Positions 26,353 to 34,704 of a DNA stretch of 64,000 nt are shown in pieces. The translations under genes were made by a program, and so were the position numbers. The DNA lies in NCBI GenBank assembly GCA_934320655.1, contig CAKRFN010000002.1, positions 1 through 64,000 on the forward strand. Direction: 5' to 3'. Each line of letters begins with the position of its first letter. Position 1 is the stretch's first letter. This DNA comes from an uncultured Eubacterium sp. (GTDB lineage Bacteria > Bacillota > Clostridia > Lachnospirales > Lachnospiraceae). Below the pieces are notes generated by a model. The model worked only from the letters and a program-made list of their open reading frames with translations. It had not been told where the DNA came from and ran no database searches.

Positions 26353-26544
26353 TCTGTGAGTATCACGGATGAATTCCTTCATTTCATATGTAATTTTTAC
26401 ACGGAAGGGATCGCCGGTATGCTGATCGACCGTTTCCGCAATCCCGATGAATACAGCCGCGAAGCGGTGCTCGCATACTTTTCCGGTATTCTGACCAGCT
26501 CGCTGCCCGCGGTACTGCGTGCGAATGCTCAGACGAGCGTATAA
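26353..26544 (+). pseudogene. C-terminal fragment of a TetR-family regulator
   Basis: A plus-strand remnant reading DEFLHFICNFYTEGIAGMLIDRFRNPDEYSREAVLAYFSGIL, typical of the ligand-binding end of TetR regulators. The DNA-binding helix-turn-helix and most of the protein are absent. It abuts the 5' end of the degraded MMPL gene on the opposite strand. TetR/MMPL pairs are often divergent, so one deletion seems to have removed both promoters and both 5' ends. Its last 16 bases overlap the 3' end of the convergent sce7726 gene. Confidence 0.7.
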
Positions 26545-27095
26545 TCGCGCTCAAATAATGCGTCGCTGACCTGCTTTTGCAGCGCTGTTTCTGTGATTTT
26601 GCCTTTTTCCAGCCATGCGATGATCTTTGCGGCTACAAATGCTTTGCTTTTCTGTGCGTATTTTGGCATGCCGTTGGCTGCCTGTATCTGCGCCAGCTCT
26701 GCCCGCCACAAAATCTCCAGTTTTCGTTTCCATGTGACACGCGGATTGGGCGACGGCGCACGCAGCAGATAAAAGTCCATGGCTCCGTCAACCAGTTCTA
26801 CGGTAATCACTCCCCAATATGCCGGGACATGCTCCCTGATATGGATCGCGTGACTTGTGCCGACAACAACCATATTATAGTCATAATATCGGTCGTAGTC
26901 CCGAACCTGTCTGGCGAGCCTCGCATAAGTGTCCGCATCGCTTTTAATCTCGATGCCGTACAGCGCATCCGGTGCGATCATCACGACATCCGCACGGGAT
27001 CTGCCCATCGTCTTTTCTTCTATAATTCTGACTTTTCCGTATGACTCCTCTAAAAAATCAAACAGCGGCTCTCTGATGTCCTGATCGCGCAGCAT
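26529..27095 (-). CDS. sce7726 family protein (nuclease-like fold)
   Basis: A 188-residue protein matching the sce7726 family. Near the N terminus, GRSRADVVMI and YGIEIKSDADTYARL give the D...ExK arrangement of PD-(D/E)xK nuclease folds. The C-terminal half (WKRKLEILWRAELAQI, AKIIAWLEKGKI) is helical and probably binds nucleic acid or a partner. The family's function is not established; it is often found singly or near mobile DNA. Here it lies between the degraded TetR/MMPL locus and dispersed repeat copy C. Confidence 0.8.
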   Translation of the reverse strand: MLRDQDIREPLFDFLEESYGKVRIIEEKTMGRSRADVVMIAPDALYGIEIKSDADTYARLARQVRDYDRYYDYNMVVVGTSHAIHIREHVPAYWGVITVELVDGAMDFYLLRAPSPNPRVTWKRKLEILWRAELAQIQAANGMPKYAQKSKAFVAAKIIAWLEKGKITETALQKQVSDALFERDYTLV

Positions 27096-27118
27096 ATGTG
27101 TCTCCCCTCGGTGTTACC

Positions 27119-27275
27119 TGGCTTCTGGTGTTTGCGAAACTATTTTTAGACGTTTACCGGACGACAGTTGCCATAGATTACGCCACGCCAAAAGATTCAT
27201 AGCGCAAAGCGGCATGTAAGTACAAGCATACCACCCATTGTGGATGCAGCGCAAGCAAAGTCATGTCTGATAATG
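27119..27275 (-). repeat. Dispersed repeat, copy C
   Basis: Read on minus it begins ATCAGACATGACTTTGCTTG and GCGCTGCA (27246-27271 on plus), matching the second unit of copy B at about 4747-4772, and ends with AAAATAGTTTCGCAAACACC (27127-27146), matching the ends of copies A and B. The roughly 100 bases between are not shared with the other copies. It starts at the stop codon of the MmcQ-Ogt gene and reaches the sce7726 promoter region. Confidence 0.65.
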
Positions 27276-27276
27276 C

Positions 27277-27897
27277 TCAGATCCCGTAGCGCTCCAGATC
27301 CACCTTTCCGTTCACGACCTCCACGCCGTCGGCACGCAGCCGCCGCTCCTGCTCGCCTGCCCCGCCGAATGCGAATGCTCCGGACAGCTCACCCTTTGCA
27401 TTGACGACGCGGAAGCACGGGATATGCTCCGGATCTGGGTTTTTGTGAAGTGCATTGCCGACCGCGCGCGCCATCTTTTTATCGCCCGCCAGCTCTGCGA
27501 TCCTGCCATAAGTCGCTACATGTCCGGGCGGAATCTGCCGGACCGCCTCATAGATGCGTTTCGAGGGGCTGTCCGTGACGAGATCATAGCTCTCCGCGAT
27601 CATGCGTTTCACATCCTCATCTGGGATCGTCCCATCCAGAATCACCGTATTCCAGTGCTCTTTATTCTGATGATACCCCGGAATCACCGCCGCATAGGTA
27701 CTTCTCCACAGATCCCGCCACTCCGGATCCACCTTGACGTTTAAATGAATATACCCGTCCATCTCATACGTCCACAAAAATGCCTTCTTACTGCCCTTGA
27801 CGCGAACCAGCTGCCAGTTCGGGTCGTGAAAGGGTGCCTGTTGATAAGTATCCGGGAATGACAGCCCGTAGGAAAGTGCCTCCTCGCGTGTATTCAT
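27277..27897 (-). CDS. Fusion of MmcQ/YjbR domain and MGMT-type alkyltransferase domain
   Basis: A 206-residue two-domain protein. Residues 1 to about 110 are an MmcQ/YjbR (DUF419) DNA-binding-like domain (FPDTYQQAPFHDPNWQLVRVKGSKKAFLW, HWNTVILDGTIPDEDVKRMI). Residues about 115-206 match the C-terminal domain of O6-methylguanine-DNA methyltransferases, with a helix-turn-helix (PPGHVATYGRIAELAG) and the active-site region IPCFRVVNAKGELSG; the usual PCHRV has F in place of H. That histidine takes part in cysteine activation, so it may be an alkyltransferase-like protein rather than an active enzyme. It follows the ABC permease by 11 bases and is probably read from the same transcript. Confidence 0.88.
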   Translation of the reverse strand: MNTREEALSYGLSFPDTYQQAPFHDPNWQLVRVKGSKKAFLWTYEMDGYIHLNVKVDPEWRDLWRSTYAAVIPGYHQNKEHWNTVILDGTIPDEDVKRMIAESYDLVTDSPSKRIYEAVRQIPPGHVATYGRIAELAGDKKMARAVGNALHKNPDPEHIPCFRVVNAKGELSGAFAFGGAGEQERRLRADGVEVVNGKVDLERYGI

Positions 27898-27908
27898 AGT
27901 AATCGCTC

Positions 27909-28802
27909 TTATCCTCTCTCCGGTATGTTTGTAATCAATAAATATATCATACCAAAAATCACGATACTTGCCAACATGATTATCACCATCTGATGCTCCG
28001 TCACGACCTGTCCGCGGAATACCGGATTGCAGTCGAGTGCACCCTTTAGTGTATCGACGACTTCCTCGGGGAATCCTTCCGCCGCCATCTCTTCAAACAC
28101 GCCGTGCAGCATATGATTTTTAATGAGCGATGTGCCGTAGGTTCCGGGCAGATAAGACAAGCCCTTCTGCAAGCCCTCACCGAAATTCGAGATCGGCATA
28201 TAGGCGCCGCAGACAAATCCGTAACCAGCGCTGACGATCGTACCTACCGCCGATAGCTGTCCCTGTGTCTTTAACGGATAACAGATAATGCTGGATAAGG
28301 TACTGCCAAACAGCACCAGCAGGATCTCATCGACAATCACCCACACCACATCCGTGGCACTTAAATACCAGCCCATTTTATAGATATAGCCCAGACACAG
28401 GATCAGTGTCAGGCCGTTGACCATCAGGGAGCTCCATACGGTCGAGAAAAAATAGCTCAGATAAATCGCGGATTTTTTGACCGGTGACACATTAAAATCC
28501 TTTCTCGCGCCGTTTACGCGATCCTGTATCATCGTCAGGTTCACGCAGAAGGTCACTGTCACACAGCTCACCGCCAGCAGTGCCGCCGCCAGTTGTCCTG
28601 CCACCGTTCCATTGATCAGTTCATCCGAAATATGTACCGTATCCGGCAGTGCAGACAAAAAAGAATCCTTATATACCTTTGCCAGAAATGTTGCATACAG
28701 CACAATCAATATAATTGGCGTAATCAGCGATGTAAGCAGCATCCCTTTATCCCTGAAAAATAATCTCCGGTTTCTATCTACCAGTGCCACGATTGTTTTC
28801 AT
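27909..28802 (-). CDS. ABC-2 type exporter permease
   Basis: A 297-residue ABC-2 family permease with six membrane segments (LLTSLITPIILIVLYATFL near the N terminus; LILCLGYIYKMGWYLS; VAIIMLASIVIFGMIYLLI-type segment at the end). The extracytoplasmic loops are small. It overlaps the ATPase gene by 4 bases. With the ATPase, DUF3021 and LytTR genes it forms a unit common in Firmicutes, usually for drug or lipid export; the cargo is unknown. Confidence 0.88.
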   Translation of the reverse strand: MKTIVALVDRNRRLFFRDKGMLLTSLITPIILIVLYATFLAKVYKDSFLSALPDTVHISDELINGTVAGQLAAALLAVSCVTVTFCVNLTMIQDRVNGARKDFNVSPVKKSAIYLSYFFSTVWSSLMVNGLTLILCLGYIYKMGWYLSATDVVWVIVDEILLVLFGSTLSSIICYPLKTQGQLSAVGTIVSAGYGFVCGAYMPISNFGEGLQKGLSYLPGTYGTSLIKNHMLHGVFEEMAAEGFPEEVVDTLKGALDCNPVFRGQVVTEHQMVIIMLASIVIFGMIYLLITNIPERG

Positions 28803-29725
28803 GACTGTCCACCTCCCAAAGTTCTTCCTGTCACCGCAAGAAATACATCATCCATGCCGCCTTTTACGACCTCATAGTCCAAAAACAGCTCCTGATGCCC
28901 TACGATCAGCTTTGTCGCCTCTGCCGTATTTTCCACCTTCAACCGATAGCCGTCACGCACCTTCTCATATTCGTGGTGCAGCGCCTGTATCTGCTGCTCC
29001 GTGATCCCGCTGCCGTAAATAGAGATCGTATCCTGCACATACTTATTTTTGAGCTCATACGGCGTGCCCTCCGCCACGATCCTGCCCTTGTCCAGAATCA
29101 CCACATAACCGGCACTCGCCGCTTCTTCCATATAATGTGTCGTCAGAAAGACCGTCATCTGCTCCTGTACGCGCAGCTGCTCAATCACCTGCCAGATGAG
29201 CTGCCTCGTCTGCGGGTCGAGTCCAGTCGTCGGCTCGTCCAGAATCAGTATTTCCGGTCTGTGGATCAGCGCACGCGCAATATCGATTCTCCTGCGCTGT
29301 CCACCGGACAGTTTTCCTACCGGACGGTTCAGATAGTCACCGAAGCCTAAGATCCCGATCAGCTCCTGAAGGCGGGTCTTGTATGCCCTTCCGGTGATTC
29401 CGTATAGCGCCGCCCTGCTGCGCAGGTTTTCCTCTACCGTAAGCGGACGGTCCAGCACACTGTCCTGAAATACGACACCGAGCACCCGCTTCGTCTGTTC
29501 GCCAGCCCGGTCTGCCTCGATGCCTTTGACCTGTATCGTTCCACTGTCCTTGTGCAGCTGCCCGCAGATCATCGAGATCGTCGTGCTCTTTCCCGCACCA
29601 TTGACACCTAAAAACGCAAACAATTCTCCTTTTTTCACACGGAAACTCAGATCATTCACCGCATTGACCTCGCCAAAATGCTTGTTCAAATGATCGATCC
29701 GGATAATATCTGTCATCTGCTCCAT
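28799..29725 (-). CDS. ABC exporter ATP-binding protein
   Basis: A 308-residue ATPase with Walker A GVNGAGKST, signature LSGGQRRR, Walker B ILILDEPTTGLD and switch histidine in LTTHYMEEA. A C-terminal part of about 80 residues (ITEQQIQALHHEYEKV) is typical of DrrA/CcmA-like exporters. The start is placed at the ATG that overlaps the DUF3021 stop as TGATG; upstream GTG codons are in frame but closer to GGAG. Coupled translation with both neighbours is likely. Confidence 0.92.
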   Translation of the reverse strand: MEQMTDIIRIDHLNKHFGEVNAVNDLSFRVKKGELFAFLGVNGAGKSTTISMICGQLHKDSGTIQVKGIEADRAGEQTKRVLGVVFQDSVLDRPLTVEENLRSRAALYGITGRAYKTRLQELIGILGFGDYLNRPVGKLSGGQRRRIDIARALIHRPEILILDEPTTGLDPQTRQLIWQVIEQLRVQEQMTVFLTTHYMEEAASAGYVVILDKGRIVAEGTPYELKNKYVQDTISIYGSGITEQQIQALHHEYEKVRDGYRLKVENTAEATKLIVGHQELFLDYEVVKGGMDDVFLAVTGRTLGGGQS

Positions 29726-30156
29726 CACTTTTTCCACTCCTTTAATTTTTCATTCATATTCTGTGCCGTCGCCCGATCCTTCAGGTAACATACAACATTT
29801 ACCAGTGCATACACCGCGATAATCAACAGCTCCATCACCACTATCATCCGCGGATTTTTAAAGCTGAGCCATTCAAACAGATTGCCCAGCCCGAGCACCG
29901 CAACGTTCACAAAGGCAAAATAGAACAGATTCAAAAGCAGCATTCCCTTTTTGGAGAGCTCCTTTTCCGAATCCGTTGAATACAACAGTGCCGGGAGCGA
30001 ACATACCGCAGATACAATCAGAACCTGCCACAAAATACCGCTGCTGATCTGTGCCTTTGTCCCCACAAATATCGATATATAGATTGCCGCGGCGAACATG
30101 ACACCGAGCGCAACCTTTCCGAATACCTCCAACAATGCTTTGATCTTTTTTACCAT
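29725..30156 (-). CDS. DUF3021 family membrane protein
   Basis: A 143-residue protein with four predicted membrane segments (LGVMFAAAIYISIFVG, ILWQVLIVSAVCSLPALLY, MLLLNLFYFAFVNVAVLGLG, MIVVMELLIIAVYALVNVVCYL) and a basic C-terminal tail. DUF3021 proteins almost always follow a LytTR regulator gene; they probably act as membrane partners that hold or inhibit the regulator. It starts 13 bases after the LytTR gene and overlaps the ATPase start. Confidence 0.9.
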   Translation of the reverse strand: MVKKIKALLEVFGKVALGVMFAAAIYISIFVGTKAQISSGILWQVLIVSAVCSLPALLYSTDSEKELSKKGMLLLNLFYFAFVNVAVLGLGNLFEWLSFKNPRMIVVMELLIIAVYALVNVVCYLKDRATAQNMNEKLKEWKK

Positions 30157-30169
30157 TGCTTTTCCCTCC

Positions 30170-30607
30170 CTATAATCCCAGACGTTCTTTTAATACCGGC
30201 ACATACTGTCTGGAAATAATCGTCCGCTCGCCATTATCCAGCGTCGCCTCAAAACGCCCGCCGAATGCCGGAGAAAGGCTTTTGACTTTATTCAGATTCA
30301 GGATGGTCGATTTGGATATCCGCATAAAGGATGTCATCGCCAACAGATTTTCGAGCTCATAGAGCTTTTCCTTCACCTCATATACCTGTTTCTCGCAATA
30401 GGCAAATACTTTATTGTCCACTGTTTCAAAATAGTAGATTGCATCCGTATCCAGCAGGTGGATACCTCCCGCAATATATCCCACGATCTTGTTGTCACCG
30501 AGCTTGATCTTCTGTATGAGCCGCTGCACATCATCACTGATCGCGTGGCACTTTACGATAAGCTCTTCCTCCTCGCCCGGTGCCGGATCTATAATCGTTA
30601 TTTTCAC
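30170..30607 (-). CDS. LytTR-family DNA-binding regulator
   Basis: A 145-residue regulator: a short N-terminal part (MKITIIDPAPGEEEELIVKCHAISDDVQRL) and a LytTR DNA-binding domain with DAIYYFETVDNKVFAYCEKQVYEV, FMRISKSTILNLNKVKSLSPAFGGRFEATLDNGERTIISRQYV. There is no receiver domain. The start codon is GTG with AAGGGAGGG upstream. With DUF3021 it probably forms a LytTR regulatory system controlling its own operon, including the ABC exporter behind it. Confidence 0.92.
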   Translation of the reverse strand: MKITIIDPAPGEEEELIVKCHAISDDVQRLIQKIKLGDNKIVGYIAGGIHLLDTDAIYYFETVDNKVFAYCEKQVYEVKEKLYELENLLAMTSFMRISKSTILNLNKVKSLSPAFGGRFEATLDNGERTIISRQYVPVLKERLGL

Positions 30608-30725
30608 AACAATCCCTCCCTTTCGTCTGTTACTGATATATCATTTCCCGCAAAAAAAGTCCATAGCCGTATCGGTAGGTTGCATATATGACCATGTAAG
30701 ATGCATAATCCGGACGTAAAAAGCA

Positions 30726-30753
30726 GGGGGACTGACTATTCCGTCAGCCCCCA
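30726..30753 (-). terminator. Terminator of the sugar-sensor operon
   Basis: On minus, GGGGGCTGAC pairs with GTCAGTCCCC (one G-U), followed by CTGCTTTTTACG, about 50 bases after the stop of the binding protein gene at 30804. The G-U pair forms only in the minus transcript, which fits its direction. Confidence 0.8.
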
Positions 30754-30803
30754 CTTCACGTGCATCACTTTCTTGATTCATTACTTGTCCGCCCGATCCA
30801 CAG

Positions 30804-31856
30804 CTACCTTGCAGCCTGCGCATCCGCCTCCAGATACGCATCCACATTTTCTGCCGTGACCTCCTGATACGGAAGATAGATGCGGTTCGTATCCTCGAAA
30901 TCCAGTTCCTCAAAACCTTCCCCAGACATGGCTGCAAACACGATATCTGCCATCGACTTTGCCTGTCCCTCCTTATCATTGTAAACGGTTGCCACCATGC
31001 GGGAGTCCCTGACCGCCTCCAGGCCTTCCCGGATGCCGTCAATGCCAAAGATGGCAGGCAGCTCGCTCTTTGTGTAACCCAACTTCTGGTAGGTATCGAG
31101 CGCGCCCAATGCCATATCATCATTGTTCGCTAAAACCAGCTCGATCGAATCACCGTATTTCGTGATCAACTGCTCCATCCGGTTCTGTGCCTGCCCACGC
31201 TTCCAGTTCGCGATCTCATAACCGAGCTTTTCCAGCCGGATGCCCTTTGAGCGGATATATTCCACGACGCTCTCCGTCCGCATGATCGCATCCTGATGTC
31301 CCATCTCGCCCTCTAAAATCACATACTGGAGCACACCGTCCTGATTGCGGTCAATCTCCGGATGGTCCGTGACCGCCTCAACGGCAAGCTCTCCCTGCAT
31401 CTCTCCGGACTGCCGCCCCTTTGCACCGACATAGTACAGCTTGTCCCAGCGCATCAGATCCTCCGCCACCGGCTCCCGGTTAAAAAATATAATCGGTATA
31501 TCCTTTTCCTTGGCACACTCGATAATCTCGGACGGATCGGTCCGGTCTGCCAGATTCACACACAGGATATTGCAGCCCTCGTCGATCATCTCTTTGATCT
31601 GGTCATTCTGCGTTTTCTGCGAGCCTGCCGCATCCCGCACCGTGACCATCACATCATCGTTTTCCCGCTGTCTGCCCACTTCCTCTTTCAGACATTGGAT
31701 CAGCTCACTAATAAATACATCGCTCAGGTCATAGCAGGCTACACCGACATAAATCTGGTTCACAGCCTCCGATCCGGCTGTGCCGCAGCCCACGAGCAGC
31801 CCCACCGCCACCAGAAAAATCACCATCAGATAGTTTCTTATTCCGTATCGCTTCAT
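30804..31856 (-). CDS. Sugar-binding lipoprotein, MglB-like
   Basis: A 350-residue lipoprotein (lipobox LLVGC, cysteine near 24) with a periplasmic-binding-protein type 1 fold, similar to galactose/glucose-binding MglB: ILCVNLADRTDPSEIIECAKEKDIPIIFFNREP, NRNQDGVLQYVILEGEMGHQDAIMRT-like calcium-site region (DRNQDGVLQYV), LVLANNDDMALGALDTYQK and FGIDGIREGLEAV. It is the fourth gene of a unit with a response regulator, a histidine kinase and another binding protein, not directly with transporter genes. It probably senses the same sugar that the neighbouring mglBAC imports. Confidence 0.87.
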   Translation of the reverse strand: MKRYGIRNYLMVIFLVAVGLLVGCGTAGSEAVNQIYVGVACYDLSDVFISELIQCLKEEVGRQRENDDVMVTVRDAAGSQKTQNDQIKEMIDEGCNILCVNLADRTDPSEIIECAKEKDIPIIFFNREPVAEDLMRWDKLYYVGAKGRQSGEMQGELAVEAVTDHPEIDRNQDGVLQYVILEGEMGHQDAIMRTESVVEYIRSKGIRLEKLGYEIANWKRGQAQNRMEQLITKYGDSIELVLANNDDMALGALDTYQKLGYTKSELPAIFGIDGIREGLEAVRDSRMVATVYNDKEGQAKSMADIVFAAMSGEGFEELDFEDTNRIYLPYQEVTAENVDAYLEADAQAAR

Positions 31857-31881
31857 ATTTTTTATCCCTTATAAAAGAAAA

Positions 31882-32853
31882 TTACTGGCTCATCGTAAAC
31901 AGCAATTCCTGATTTTCATCCGAGAAAAGCTCCTCACGACGAAGAACCGTAGATCCTACTGTAATGTTTTGCAGCCCGTCACCTGTTTTGTTTAACTGCG
32001 CCGCCATCGCAGACATACTCTGATAGCCGACATCAAACTCATCGGGAACAATCAGACATTCTACGCGCTCATTGTCAAGGTAATACACCGCATCCATCGA
32101 ATTGCCGATCCCATACACACGCGCGCCGTGCAGACGTTCATCGGCGCTGCATTTTCCTGCCATCACCACGCTGCGGTCATCCAGCGCCAGCACGACATCC
32201 ACCGGCTGCTGTGTCTCCAAAATGACCAGTCCCGCATCGTTCAGATTGCCGGTAATCTTCCATTTGACTTCGGCTTTCTGCTGCTCTAACAACCGGCTGA
32301 CGGTACTCTTTTTCTCCCGCGTCACATCCGATGTCATATCCGAAGAGAGAATGCCTACCGTCTTTCCCTCGATACTGCCTCCGCAATCGGCGATGAGCTC
32401 GCCAACGAGCTGCTCACCCATCAATGCCGCATCCGCCTCGGCGGTCGCAAAATAAGACTGATTTCTGTCATAGCCCGCCGCCGATTCCACGAGCATGACC
32501 GGAACCTTCGGCGACAAGTCCTTGAGTGCCTGCTCCGCGTGCAGCCCCGGTATCGGCTGCACGATGACTGCATCCGCACCTCTTTGAACGGCAAACTGGA
32601 TGATTTTTACTTCCTCCTCGATCGATTCAATGACCTCCGTGCTGATAAAAACCACATCCACCTTCTGATCCTCCGCCGCCATCTCCAGTCCGTATTTGAG
32701 CGAAGACCACTGGCTGCTGCCCGAATCCGAGAGCACGACCGCCACCCTTGGCTGCTCCTCCTCGCGCTTTTGAACAAAGTTCACGCCGATAAATGCAGCC
32801 ACCAGAATGCCAAGGATCAGCTCCAGCAAAATATATTTTCTCACACTTTTCAT
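31882..32853 (-). CDS. Membrane-anchored sugar-binding sensor protein
   Basis: A 323-residue periplasmic-binding type 1 domain behind one N-terminal membrane segment (YILLELILGILVAAFIGVNFV) without a lipobox, so it stays anchored as a membrane protein. The binding fold shows RVAVVLSDSGSSQWSSLKYGLEMAAEDQKVDVVFIST and GADAVIVQPIPGLHAEQAL. It starts 3 bases after the histidine kinase stops. The order resembles the XylFII-LytS-YesN three-component xylose system of Clostridium beijerinckii, in which a binding protein docks on the kinase; a similar role is likely here. Confidence 0.85.
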   Translation of the reverse strand: MKSVRKYILLELILGILVAAFIGVNFVQKREEEQPRVAVVLSDSGSSQWSSLKYGLEMAAEDQKVDVVFISTEVIESIEEEVKIIQFAVQRGADAVIVQPIPGLHAEQALKDLSPKVPVMLVESAAGYDRNQSYFATAEADAALMGEQLVGELIADCGGSIEGKTVGILSSDMTSDVTREKKSTVSRLLEQQKAEVKWKITGNLNDAGLVILETQQPVDVVLALDDRSVVMAGKCSADERLHGARVYGIGNSMDAVYYLDNERVECLIVPDEFDVGYQSMSAMAAQLNKTGDGLQNITVGSTVLRREELFSDENQELLFTMSQ

Positions 32854-32856
32854 GCC

Positions 32857-34704
32857 TTACTGCCCCACCTTCCTGCTCTGCAGCGCCGCTTCTGTCGGGG
32901 AACCGTTCTCAATCACACGCTGTTCTTCCTGCGAAAACGGAATTGCCGGTATCCGGATCGATACGGTCGTCCCCTCGTCCAGCTCACTTTCAATCGAAAG
33001 CCCATACGCTTTGCCAAACAAAATCTGAATGCGGTTGTTTACATTGACAAGCCCGACACCCGATCCCTTTTTATGCACACGCCCGGTATCGGTGAGCAGA
33101 TCTTTGATCTCGTCGGGCGGGATTCCAAGCCCGTTGTCCGTCACGGAAAGTATCAGCAGATCTGCCTCCTGCTTTCCGGAAACCGTGATTTCCCCGCAGT
33201 CCTCCATCTCCCGCACGCCGTAGTTGATCGCATTTTCGAGAAGCGGCTGTAAGGACAGCTTTACCACACAGTAATCATACACCGATTCCTCCACATCAAA
33301 GGTCACGGAAAACTTATTTTTATAGCACGTCTTTTGAATATTCATATAGCTGCGCGCGTGCTGCAGCTCATCCCGCAGGCGGATCACCGTATGTCCCTCC
33401 GACAGACTGATGCGGAACAGCTTTGCCAGCTGTGAGATCATAAATGAGGCTTCTTTATTCTTGCCTCCCTCGACCATCCACGTGATTGATTCTAACGTAT
33501 TATATAAAAAGTGCGGGTTGATCTGGCTTTGAAGCGCCTCCAGCTCGCGCTTTCGTTTTTCATTCTGCTCCCAGACGATCTCTTTCATCAGAAGTGCATT
33601 CTGCTGATACGATTTCCGGATCGATTCTCCCAGATGGCGGATCTCCAGTGAGCCGCCGATGTAGATTTCCGATTCCCGTCCGGTCTCATACTCCGCAACC
33701 GAATGATCGAGCCGTAAAATCGGACGCGAGATGCGGAGCGCGATGATCCGGTTCACAATGACCAGCATCATAATCATTAAAAGAATCAGCACCGTGCTGA
33801 ACTGGCGCATATCGATCATTTTGTGGGTAAAAATCGAATACGGCACGACACCGACCAGCTTCCAGCCGGTATAGCCAATCGTGCTCACAATGATCTTACG
33901 GTGCTTTCCGCCGAGATATTCCTCGTAAACCCCGTCCTTGTGCTTTGCCGCCTCAAGATTATTTTCACTCGCAATGCCTTTGGATATCTGAACCTGCTTC
34001 GGATGGTAAATAATCTCTCCGTTGCTGTCACACAGATAAAAATACTGCTCGTTTCCGAGCGTATTGATCTGTTTAATCATGCGCGAAATAGCAGAATAAT
34101 CCATATCTACAAGCAAAACACCAAGCTGCGCGTCCGCCCCGCAGGTCAGATCAACCACACGGCTGGAGGAGATCACCCAGTAATAGCGCATCGTGCCGTC
34201 ATCAAAAAGATTCTGGATATGCGGCGTTGAAAAATGAATATTCTCCATTTCCCCGACCGCCTCCACAAACCACTGCTGATCGGTCACATTGACCTCCTGC
34301 TTCTGCGTTGCAACCGGCTCTGCCGCCATCAGAGCGCCCTCCCTGTCATAGATCGCGATACTCCGCAGCTTGTCCTTATTCACTTCATACAACAACTGCA
34401 TCTGTTCCTTGATCTTCACCGCATCCGCATCCAGATCACTTTCCTTGATCACGTTATAATAGGCGGCATCCGAAATCTGGCGCATGTTGACCAGATACTC
34501 GTCCATGCTGTCCTTCGTCTGATCCATCAGCTTCTGCGTGCTGTCGACGATCTCCTGTCTGGAAACCGAAGAAAAGCGGATATACATAATCACACCCATG
34601 CAGACCACGATAGAAACGGAAATCAGCGAAAACGCAATCATGAGCGACGACTGGATATTTCCCGGCTTCCATTTTTTTATCTGTTTGACAAATTTATCAT
34701 TCAC
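32857..34704 (-). CDS. Sensor histidine kinase, YesM family
   Basis: A 615-residue kinase. An N-terminal membrane segment (LMIAFSLISVSIVVCMGVIMYI), an extracellular dCache-type sensor (residues about 45-290), a second segment (FSTVLILLMIMMLVIVNRII), a HAMP region, a His_kinase domain with phospho-acceptor in LQSQINPHFLYNTLES, and a C-terminal ATPase domain with N box PLLENAINYGVREM and G boxes VTDNGLGIPPDEI and GSGVGLVNVNNR. The start is GTG, overlapping the response regulator stop by 8 bases. It pairs with that regulator and probably with one or both binding proteins behind it. Confidence 0.92.
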   Translation of the reverse strand: MNDKFVKQIKKWKPGNIQSSLMIAFSLISVSIVVCMGVIMYIRFSSVSRQEIVDSTQKLMDQTKDSMDEYLVNMRQISDAAYYNVIKESDLDADAVKIKEQMQLLYEVNKDKLRSIAIYDREGALMAAEPVATQKQEVNVTDQQWFVEAVGEMENIHFSTPHIQNLFDDGTMRYYWVISSSRVVDLTCGADAQLGVLLVDMDYSAISRMIKQINTLGNEQYFYLCDSNGEIIYHPKQVQISKGIASENNLEAAKHKDGVYEEYLGGKHRKIIVSTIGYTGWKLVGVVPYSIFTHKMIDMRQFSTVLILLMIMMLVIVNRIIALRISRPILRLDHSVAEYETGRESEIYIGGSLEIRHLGESIRKSYQQNALLMKEIVWEQNEKRKRELEALQSQINPHFLYNTLESITWMVEGGKNKEASFMISQLAKLFRISLSEGHTVIRLRDELQHARSYMNIQKTCYKNKFSVTFDVEESVYDYCVVKLSLQPLLENAINYGVREMEDCGEITVSGKQEADLLILSVTDNGLGIPPDEIKDLLTDTGRVHKKGSGVGLVNVNNRIQILFGKAYGLSIESELDEGTTVSIRIPAIPFSQEEQRVIENGSPTEAALQSRKVGQ

